From positions 2,626,671 to 2,663,276 of the forward strand of contig BFEA01000065.1 of assembly GCA_003427395.1 (NCBI GenBank): DNA of 36,606 nucleotides, given 5' to 3'. Positions 29,689-36,606 of this stretch are shown here, in pieces. This DNA is from Chara braunii (lineage: Eukaryota > Streptophyta > Charophyceae > Charales > Characeae). Each line of letters starts with the position of its first letter. The stretch's first letter is position 1. The notes under the pieces were generated by a model, which was not told the DNA's origin, did no database searches, and saw nothing but the letters and a program-made list of their open reading frames with translations. The position numbers and the translations under genes were made by a program.

Positions 29689-31002
29689 TGAGCGCTGTTG
29701 TTGACATTTGACAGCTGGCGCTGATGAGCGCCAGGCTTGGAACTCATGTTGATCAAAGAAGACTTGTAATCTCTGTTCAGCACTATACACTTTGAACTCA
29801 CGATGTTCTCTCTCTAATTCTGGGTTTGATAATTGAGTTGATCTTCCTGGTTCTCATTTGCGAGGCACAAGGCCTCGATAAGCCCAAGAGGCCTATTTTG
29901 GACTACTACGCAACTGGGAAAATTCAGGCAGTTGCGCAGTGCCAGTCGGTTGGAAGCACCCCGGGCCCAGGCTGCCTTTCATTGCATGTAACTGAGGCAA
30001 GGCCTGGGCCGGATACACAAAGTGGACCGAACAAAGGCTGAGGGCAGTTGGGTGCTGGTAACCGCCTCAGGCCCTGGGCCTGTTTCCTTCGGACTGAGGC
30101 TCAGCCTCCCTGGGCCTACCGGAAGCTTCTGGGCTTGGGCCCAGTACCGCAGCACAGCACACAGCAGCAGGCCACTTCGATATAGGGAAGGGCCTGTCCA
30201 CGCATTGGACATTCGGGCACTGGCTGCATGCTGCGCAAGCGCTGCTGCGCTAACACTGGCCAGGCTCACGCGCTCACGGGCGAGCTGGAAGGAGCAGGCA
30301 GCCATAGCCGAGCTGCACTGCTGTATGCTGGATGGGGCGCATGGTGGTCCTTGGGTGCAAGTGGCATCTGTGAGTTGGGGAACGAGGTTATGAGTGATAC
30401 GAGAGACATACCTGGTGCTTGAAGCATGCGGCATTGGCCGAGATCTGCTCGTACTTCGGGGAGCTGTTGACGTCATCAGCGGCATTGTAGAGTAGGCTAG
30501 ATAGGATCTGCCATCTGTAGTCTGGGCGCCGAGCGCCAGATAGGACATCAACATTGGTTCTTCGTTGATGATGATGATGAGACTATTCCAGCATTGTCAA
30601 TTATGAGCTTTTGGTGTGCTCGTATGTGGTGAAACTCGTGATGCAATTCTGCTTTTGGTTCGAGGTCATGACTATCTGGTCTCATGTGTATGATACTGTT
30701 TGATTGCTGAAGTTCGCTATTGCTCATCTTCCTTGCACATTCATTTTCTATTGGGTTTTGTGTGAGACTTCGCAAACTGTGAAATCAGTGTATATGCATG
30801 TGATCTGATGCACTTCAGCAAGCGATGAACAGTTGGGTTCCTTGCACACCCAACTTGTGCCCGGATACACGCCCGTGTGCCCGGCCGGGCATGATCCCCG
30901 GGCAGCCCCAGCGCCAAAAAAAAAAAACAAAAAAACAAAAAAACAAACCGAAAGTCAAAAAATTCCAAAAAAAAAAATGTTGTGTAGAATTGCAATACAA
31001 AC
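29689..31002. other. Unassigned stretch upstream of the LINE
   Basis: GC-rich at 29930-30550, AT-rich afterwards. A 191-codon minus-strand ORF (29979-30554) is Ser/Ala/Pro-rich and carries no domain that I recognise. GTGCCCGGCCGGGCATG, then CCCCGGGCAG, then an A-rich run with C interruptions (about 30868-30950) precedes the copy of the older repeat into which the LINE inserted. Confidence 0.4.
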
Positions 31003-31017
31003 AACTTTTGGCTGAGG
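31003..31017 (+). repeat. LINE target-site duplication, 5' copy
   Basis: AACTTTTGGCTGAGG here is repeated exactly at 36348-36362, right after the element's A tail. The leading As could belong to the tail on the 3' side, so the true length is 13 to 15 bp. Confidence 0.9.
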
Positions 31018-31530
31018 AGTAACAATTATCTCTTCCCTGGAGAGGGGTGCGGCGAGTCTTCCGGCAGCGTTAGCGCTAGCGCTCTGCGACACTGTTGAGG
31101 TTGTTCGCGGCCGCCAGGGTTGACGCCGCCTAAAGACTCAAGGCCGGGGGGGGCACGGCGGTTGGCGCCAGGTGTGCGCTAAGTTAGTGTCTTCGGGCAG
31201 TACCGAAGCAACCATCACCATGAACCACCGTCACGATGGTCACGGTGTCTTTTGCCTTCGTTCTCGGTAACTTCCGAGCGTCTCCTTGGGCGGGAGGTAA
31301 TAAGGTTGTCCCCGGTTAGGTAGGGTTTTTTTCTCCATGCGAAGATTTGGACCATGTGAAGATTTTGTAGGTGCTGGAAGAGTTGTGAGAGATAGCAGTG
31401 GGTGTGCGCCGACCTCCGGCGCCCGCCTTTGACGCGCTTAGTCCTTCTTTCCTTTTGACCATCGAGGAGAAGTGGAGGGAGAGCCCAGGTAACGCAGAGT
31501 CCTCTTTACCAACAGCCTGGCAGCGTCGAC
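31018..31530 (+). other. LINE 5' untranslated region
   Basis: GC-rich leader between the target duplication and the ORF1 start. LINEs normally carry an internal promoter here; I see no definite element. It includes CGGCAGCGTTAGCGCTAGCG, with the palindrome AGCGCTAGCGCT (31072-31083). Confidence 0.6.
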
Positions 31531-33158
31531 ATGGCGTCCCAGGATGCAAGGGCGGCAGCCGACCAAGGCAGAGGAAGATCACCCCCAGTGAACTCGGACA
31601 TCCCACTGTCAGACGAAGATTGGTTAAAGCTCCTGATCTCCAAGTGTTACGATGACGGTGTCCTCCCTGAGAAATTTCGACATGGGGAGTGGGTTATTGA
31701 GGGAGGTGTTTGTACATTTGTGAATTCAACCCTAGACTGGACGAGCTGACTACAAGCTGGCTGAAGGAACGAACCGTCACCATCATTTTCCAAGGAGCGG
31801 CTTGGGATTTGCCGACGCGGGTTCGAGAAGATCTGGTGAGAGCGTACGAAAATGGGTGGTATCGCCAGCGTATCTTCGACCGTAGCACGAGGCGTGGAAG
31901 AGTTCACGCCGAAGGGCCTAACGTCATCTCTTATGTCGCAAGGTCAAGGGAAGTCGCCCAGTGGATGGTGGCTAAAGCGGAGGATACTATCGTAATTCGA
32001 GGAGTGGAATACTCCATGCAATTTAAGCTGTGGATGACAAAGTCTGAATTGGACGAGCGAAGGCGAATGGAGGACGAGTCCAAGTTCTGGGTGATGGCGA
32101 TAAGGGTGCCCCTCCGGGTAATGTTTCATGTTGAGAATATGGTGGAGACGTCTATGGGCAGAGTGGTAAAGAGCCTTCCCCCGGAACAAGACAAGACACG
32201 ACCTAAACTTATGAATCTCAAGTTTGATCTTGTAAAGGAGGCAGAAGACAGCTTCGAACCGGAGCTTTCGATTCGGCTGGGCAGGGAGGTATTCAAAATC
32301 CAGTTTGTGTGTAAACACACACCATGGTGTGAGAGATGCAGATGGTGGTTCCACACCTCGACTGATGGTTGTCCTCGCACAGGCGAAAGTGACGATGAAG
32401 ATCAGGAGGGCCAAAGACAAGGCAGCAATAGGCAAAGACAACAGACTGGAGATCGCCACATACGAGAAGCGGCCAGGGATGAGTCAACTCAAGCTCCTAG
32501 GCAGGGAGGCAGAGCTCAGGGTCTGGAGCAAACCGCCGCCAGGAGAGTCTTCCAACATCAGACTACAGGGAGAAGTAGTGAGGCGGGCCGTCAGGCATCC
32601 GGTGGAGGAAGAGAGCCTAGTCGCCCAGGATCTCAAAATCCAAGGGGCGTCGCTGACTGCGGTGCACGATACCTTTCGGGAGGCGGGCCTTCATACACTC
32701 CTCTTCCTCGTGAGAGGGATGCAGGGTTCCGTCCGTATGTCCCGTTGAGACCCCCACCATGGTATGAACAACAACAAAGGTCTCTCGGTCCATTGGCCAA
32801 CATGTATCACAACTGGTTTCAAAACGACTACGGTATGGGTTCGGGACTGAACTACAGAGTGTACGGTAGAGGAGCTCTTGTGCCTTCAGGTACATCGACA
32901 CCAAGGGAGCAGCAGGACAGGGGACTGTTTCAAGAAAGAAGCGTTGTGAGGGATGTAGCCCGAGGCCATGAGCTATCTCACAGACCGGAGGAGGAACTAC
33001 ATGAAGAAGGAGAAGCGGATTCTCAAGACACGCCAGCACCCTCCCCATTAAGGGATGAGGGGATGGACGAGTCGCCAAGGGATATCCCCATCGGGGATTC
33101 GACTGCGGGCTGTGACGAACCTCCGTTTGAGGAACAAATGGCGAGGAAGCATTTGTAA
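31531..33158 (+). pseudogene. LINE ORF1 protein (DUF4283-like plus zinc knuckle), frameshifted
   Basis: The ATG at 31531 opens MASQDARAAADQGRG and the frame continues to 31749. The homologous reading then moves to the frame running from about 31710 to 33158, so a single frameshift sits near 31700-31716. The first 200 residues of the long part have a DUF4283-like pattern: WMVAKAEDTIVIRGVEYSM, then a WVMAIRVPLRVMF strand, then VKSLPPEQDKTRPKLMNLKF. A knuckle follows: CERCRWWFHTSTDGC, Cys-x2-Cys-x4-His-x5-Cys. The remaining 260 residues are low complexity, rich in Arg, Gln, Gly and Pro. In LINEs, ORF1 proteins bind the element RNA and accompany it to the nucleus. ORF1 length without the shift would be about 540 residues, ordinary for the class. 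Confidence 0.8.
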
Positions 33159-33209
33159 TTGGCCTGCTAGATAGAGAGGGTAACACAGTGCTGCCTGCTA
33201 CGGGGTTGA

Positions 33210-33680
33210 ATGAGATTCCAATGCCCTCTCATTCAGGAGCAAGTGCGCTATTTGTACGCCAATAGATTCAACTTTCGTTTATTCCCAGAGTTCTTGATGC
33301 CCAAACTTAGAACAGCGGTTTCAGGGAATAAGGTAGTGTGGTACACAGTAGTGTTTATCAACGCAAGATTGCCGGTAGAAGCATGGGTCAATCTGAGTCA
33401 GGTGGGTCTTGGCTCATTTCCTCTCCACGCACTGTCCCAGCCCTTGATAGATCTGCTCTCAAACATCATCATCGAACCGGGTGTCTCAGCCGCATGTCTC
33501 GTGGATCTCAGCCCAAACATGCCACGAGCTAGTAACTTGACCTCTACTTTGTTCATGCAATGTCTGACGGCCAGATGGCCTGCCCAAGGCACAAGGACAA
33601 CGGATGAGGAATTGAGGGGTGCTAACCCTCTCCCTGCAGATATCCAATTTGATGGTTTGAACGACACATCCAATGGGTAG
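33210..33680 (+). CDS. Short LINE ORF between ORF1 and ORF2, function unknown
   Basis: The open frame of 156 codons starts at an ATG at 33210, in the same phase as ORF1 but after three stops. It reads RYLYANRFNFRLFPEFLMPK and continues with mixed hydrophobic segments (PLIDLLSNIIIEPGVSAACL). No motif is recognised. A second phase just upstream (33140-33267) is also open (AFVIGLLDREGNTVLPATGL), which suggests that ORF1 may originally have run on into this segment before indels. Its stop TAG at 33678-33680 overlaps the ORF2 start in ATGGGTAG, an arrangement suited to termination-reinitiation. It may be an ORF1 tail or a separate small protein. Confidence 0.45.
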   Translation: MRFQCPLIQEQVRYLYANRFNFRLFPEFLMPKLRTAVSGNKVVWYTVVFINARLPVEAWVNLSQVGLGSFPLHALSQPLIDLLSNIIIEPGVSAACLVDLSPNMPRASNLTSTLFMQCLTARWPAQGTRTTDEELRGANPLPADIQFDGLNDTSNG

Positions 33681-35722
33681 CATTTGGGTGGCTTTGTGGA
33701 ATGTACAGGGCCTAGGGGACCTAGTGGGAGGGGTGAAAGGATGCAAGCTCAAATCGTGGATACATAAAAAGAGGATTGATGTGGCCCTGATTCAGGAAAC
33801 TAAACTGTCCGAAGAGAAACTTCTGCAGCTTAAAGACTGGTGGGATGGCCCGCAGCTGTGGTCGCCTGCAAGAAGATCAAAAGGCGGCGTGGCCATCCTG
33901 ATCCACAGAAAGGTGGAAGCTCGCCTAATAGACTGTGACAACGATGCCTGGGGCAGATGGTGTTGGGTGAAACTGGCGATAGGTGATCAAGATTGGGTGT
34001 TTGCAACAGTTTATGCACCTAATCTCGAAAGGGAAAGAGGGCTTTTCTTCGAAACTCTTCCCCTTGTGCTCCCGAAGCACGATAGGCTGTTAGTAGCGGG
34101 GGACTGGAATGTAGTGAGGTGCCTAGCCCTCCGAAACAGACAAGGGGGAGAAGCAGGATCGAACGAAGCTGCTGAGATGGCAAGAAGCCTGGGAGCTGGT
34201 GGACGTCTTCAGGGAACTGTATCCACAGGACCCTGGCTTCACATGGGTAGCTCGCTCAGCGCATATGGCAGGTGTGAAAAGAAGACTGGATTATTTCCTA
34301 GTCTCAGCTGCGGCCTCTAGCGATGTCATGAGAATTGTGGCAGCCAACGAGTCCTTCTCGGACCACAAATCACTAGTTTTGGACTGCACCAGCGCACCCA
34401 CAAAAGATCGAGGCCCTGGGTATTTCCGGTTGAACACTGCCCTTCTGGAGGATGAAGGCCTGAAGCGCTGGGTAAAGGAGTTCTGGAGAAACTGGAAAGA
34501 TGCCAAGTTCCAGTTCGAGTCGCAGGCTGAATGGGCCGACGCAGGAATCAGGATAATCTCCCTGAGGCTAGACTCGTACTCCCAGATTGCAGCCTTCAGT
34601 CGCAACAGGGAAGAACGGGCGCTGAAGGAGAGTGTGGAGGAGGCAGAGGAGAAGATCGGCCAACACCCAATATCAGACCTTTTTTGGTCTGAGGAAAGGG
34701 CAAAAAGGTTGAGGCTGTGGGACGAACACCAAAATCGGAAAGAAGAACGCAGGCACCAGATATTGAAGGTTAAAGGGATTTTTTCCTCATATAGAATGAC
34801 GAAACAAACTTTTCAGAGATTGCTCCCAAAGAACTGAGACATCCCTATCATCTGGGTCTCCTGCTTGCGAATACTAATGATGAGATGTGCAGGTACGCCG
34901 TAGACTATTCCGAAGACAGCATGACGACCAGAAGGCCGTACGATACCATGGATGATGACATGTCCCTGATGTCACCGCTCTGGAATAACTTCACAGTTCG
35001 GCTCACTGCAGAAGGAAGACTCTGGCTGGACAGACCAGTATCGGAGGAGGAACTGGCTCAAACAGTTAAGATCATGGCACGAGGCAAAGCCCCAGGCGAC
35101 GACGGCCTCCCGATTGAGTTCTTCGCTTGCAGCTAGAATTTCGCTGCGGTGGGACAGAACTACTCCGTCTCTGGCCCCTCCAGCTGAACATGAACTAACC
35201 AGGCTCTGGGCACAACTGAAAGACATCCCGTCTCAAAAGCTTGCCTCTTTACTTTGGCTCCAATCACACCTAGCGATCCCCACCGCCACCTGGCTAGCAG
35301 ACAGAGGAATGGACGTAAACAAGTTGTGTGACCACTGTCAGACCCAAGAGGAGACTATAGAGCATCTCTGGTGGAGCTGTCCAAAATCAAGGAACTGGTG
35401 GAGGTGGTGGGAAATGCATTGGAAGAGGATCACCAACCAACCTGGTCTGGTAGGGCAGCGTTGGGTACTGCTAGGTGCAGTTCCTCAAGGGCTAAGTGTC
35501 CCAGAAGGTTGGGGCTATATAGCCCAAGTGGGACGGGCCATTATGTTTTGGGTGATCTGGTCAGACAGAAACAGTCTTTGGTTTCAGAAGGAAAGCTGGT
35601 CGGAGGCTCAGGCAGAAGCCACCTTCATAGCCATGCTCGCCACAACAATCAGGGCTGACTGGTCACGACGGGTAAAACAAAGTAACCGGATCAGCGGGTT
35701 ATCCTGGTTCTGGAAAACTTAG
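33673..35722 (+). pseudogene. LINE ORF2: endonuclease, RT start, zinc-binding C-terminus; core deleted
   Basis: From the ATG at 33673, residues 8-14 read LWNVQGL (Asn), 39-45 LIQETKL (catalytic Glu42), about 71 GGVAIL, 113-117 VYAPN and 143-148 GDWNVV (Asp144, Asn146). A frameshift near 34160 leads to ELVDVFREL, PGFTW, RRLDYFLVS and SDHK. This is a full set of apurinic-type endonuclease motifs. A second shift near 34825 restores the first phase, reaching KAPGDDGLPIEFF, the entry motif of LINE RT. Sequence then jumps at about 35130 to a new phase ending in CDHCQTQEETIEHLWWSC (Cys-x2-Cys-x8-His-x4-Cys, the zf-RVT type) and a Trp-rich tail, stop at 35722. The palm with its F/YxDD box is absent, so probably over a kilobase is missing. 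The protein would nick target DNA and prime reverse transcription. Confidence 0.9.
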
Positions 35723-36347
35723 TGTTCCGGCGGTCGGCTGGCTCATTTGTCTCCCGAAGGTAACCTGGTACTGTGCAGGTGGATTGAGCAACGGTAGATA
35801 GGACAGCAGGGGCAGGGTTTGGTAGTTTTTCCGAACCAGGACACTCGGTTCGGGGCCGTCTTTAGACTTCGGACCGCAGGAGGTCAACAAGGGGAGGGAG
35901 GTGGTAGAGTGTCACGGGCACCCGGAACTACCAAGTTCCACCCGGCCGATGTAGGGCCGGTTGCAGGCCGGTCTAGGCCTTGTCGGTAGGTTACTGGTAA
36001 GTAGGGTAGGTTAGTCCGGGGTACTAGGTTTAGATGCAGTAGTTTAGCTTCAGATGTTAGCAGTTGGTTAGATTGGGTCCCAGGGAGAAGGATGATGCTA
36101 AAACGGTTTGGCAGTACTATTAACAAGAGGAGGGTGATAGATATAGAGTAGAAGTTGGTCACAAGTAAGAATGTTTCTGTGTTTCTGATTGATACAAAGG
36201 AGGACCGTACTGTGATCATGCTGAGAGGCTTATAAGCTAAATCGGCTGATGCTGCCTAGATAACTCCGGGTTGAATTGTGAGGTCCCCGACCTCGATTGA
36301 TTCGCTTTGATAATGAATGCACATCCTTAAAGAAAAAAAAAAAAAAA
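35723..36347 (+). other. LINE 3' untranslated region and A tail
   Basis: Non-coding sequence after the ORF2 stop, with a GGTAGG-rich segment (35985-36015), ends in an A tract at 36333-36347. The related TTAAAG precedes the As. A 111-codon ORF on the minus strand here has no domain. Confidence 0.75.
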
Positions 36348-36362
36348 AACTTTTGGCTGAGG
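36348..36362 (+). repeat. LINE target-site duplication, 3' copy
   Basis: An exact repeat of 31003-31017. It is followed by GTCACATCAGAATTCCT, which continues the older repeat also found at 1662-1700. Confidence 0.9.
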
Positions 36363-36558
36363 GTCACATCAGAATTCCTCACCGAATTGGAGATAAAAAA
36401 GAAAATAACAAAATCACACCCACCCTCTAAACCCCCTTAGCCCCTTTAAAAACAATTTATACCCCCCTTCCCCCCCCTTGACAGCCAACTCTCAAAAAAT
36501 GAAAAGAGCCTGGATTTGGGGTCCTTTGGGAGAGCGCAGAAAGGCAAACATATATATA

Positions 36559-36606
36559 CTAGCTAAGCGCCCGCGGTGCGGGCGGTGCGGGCAATGCCCG
36601 CAAAAA
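36559..36606 (-). mobile_element. Helitron-like 3' terminus, running off the right edge
   Basis: On the minus strand, GCCCGC, ACC and GCGGGC (36583 to 36569) form a 6-bp GC hairpin, followed by GCTTAG and then CTAG (36562-36559) and a T. A short GC hairpin a few bases before a terminal CTRR, next to a host T, is the Helitron 3' signature. A second palindrome, GCGGGC and GCCCGC, lies just inside (36587-36601). The rest of the element, including any Rep/helicase gene, would be beyond the window. Helitrons replicate by rolling circle and make no target duplication. A GC-rich short repeat with chance CTAG is the alternative. Confidence 0.55.

Larger units (their letters stand above)
31018..36347 (+). 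mobile_element. Non-LTR retrotransposon (LINE), internally deleted
   Basis: The element is bounded by a 15-bp target duplication and ends in an A run of about 15 bases (36333-36347). In order it has a GC-rich 5' region of about 510 bases, an ORF1 with a zinc knuckle, a short unidentified ORF, an ORF2 with an apurinic-type endonuclease, the very start of RT, a zinc-binding C-terminus, and a 3' untranslated region of about 600 bases. Such elements integrate by target-primed reverse transcription. The long 5' region suggests a near-complete 5' end. It lacks the RT catalytic core and has frameshifts, so it is non-autonomous as assembled. The well-preserved target duplication suggests a relatively young insertion. 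Confidence 0.92.

Noticed and set aside
28098-29840. LTR of a retrotransposon (TATA-like CACTATAAAGG, TGTCGG start)
   Set aside because: No matching second LTR, primer-binding site or polypurine tract was found, and the interval is distorted by the adapter artefact.
29979-30554. 191-codon minus-strand ORF
   Set aside because: It is Ser/Ala/Pro-rich from GC-rich DNA, with no motif; kept only as a note in the unassigned stretch.
31944-32459. 171-codon minus-strand ORF within LINE ORF1, and similar opposite-strand frames up to 33186
   Set aside because: These are shadows of the plus-strand ORF1, which has a clear zinc knuckle and DUF4283-like pattern.

Overview
The window looks like repeat-dominated nuclear DNA from a eukaryote, most likely of the plant lineage (land plant or charophyte alga). 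The reasons are long dinucleotide and pentanucleotide microsatellites, a LINE whose ORF1 has the DUF4283-plus-zinc-knuckle layout usual in plant LINEs, decayed Ty3/Gypsy chromovirus-like pol and gag, a tRNA-derived SINE and a Helitron-type terminus. I found no convincing host protein gene, rRNA or intact tRNA, and no operon-like or CRISPR-like organisation. The species cannot be read from the sequence.

Layout. 1-2 kb: a (TG)n(AG)n tract, a 26-bp-period repeat, and a minus-strand tRNA-derived SINE (1484-1650) with target-site duplications. 2-7.5 kb: hairpins, short tandem duplications, a minus-strand decayed LINE ORF2 zinc-binding segment (about 5.27-5.56 kb), a duplicated repeat cluster (5.9-6.54 kb) and an unidentified 255-codon minus-strand ORF. 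7.5-9.1 kb: AT-rich and empty. 9.1-13.1 kb: Ty3/Gypsy reverse transcriptase and integrase C-terminal remnants followed by a gag remnant with a CCHC knuckle, all carrying internal stops. 13.1-19.3 kb: mostly non-coding, with an inverted/direct repeat cluster at 15.8-16.0 kb, a ten-copy periodic repeat at 16.58-17.33 kb that can be read as protein repeats, and a 150-160 bp tandem array at 18.7-19.24 kb. 19.6-22.6 kb: a second 26-bp-period array joined to (CT)n(CA)n, an eight-copy array of TAGCCCGGCGAAAAGCT cores, and more microsatellites. 22580-23057 is an assembly gap. 23-27.1 kb: minisatellites and homopolymer-rich DNA. 28494-29688: three identical 373-bp blocks separated by Nextera mate-pair junction adapter, i.e. 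an assembly artefact. 31018-36347: a nearly full-length but broken LINE with a 15-bp target-site duplication, two main ORFs and a deleted RT core. 36559 to the right edge: a minus-strand Helitron-like 3' end.

The coding material is retroelement derived. The 31-36 kb LINE carried an RNA-binding ORF1 protein and an endonuclease/RT ORF2 protein, but it lacks the RT catalytic core and has frameshifts, so it cannot be autonomous as assembled. The SINE near 1.5 kb and this LINE interrupt the same position in two copies of one older repeat. The most reliable observations are the adapter artefact, the LINE with its target duplication, the shared SINE/LINE target, and the dispersed 26-bp repeat beside composite microsatellites.
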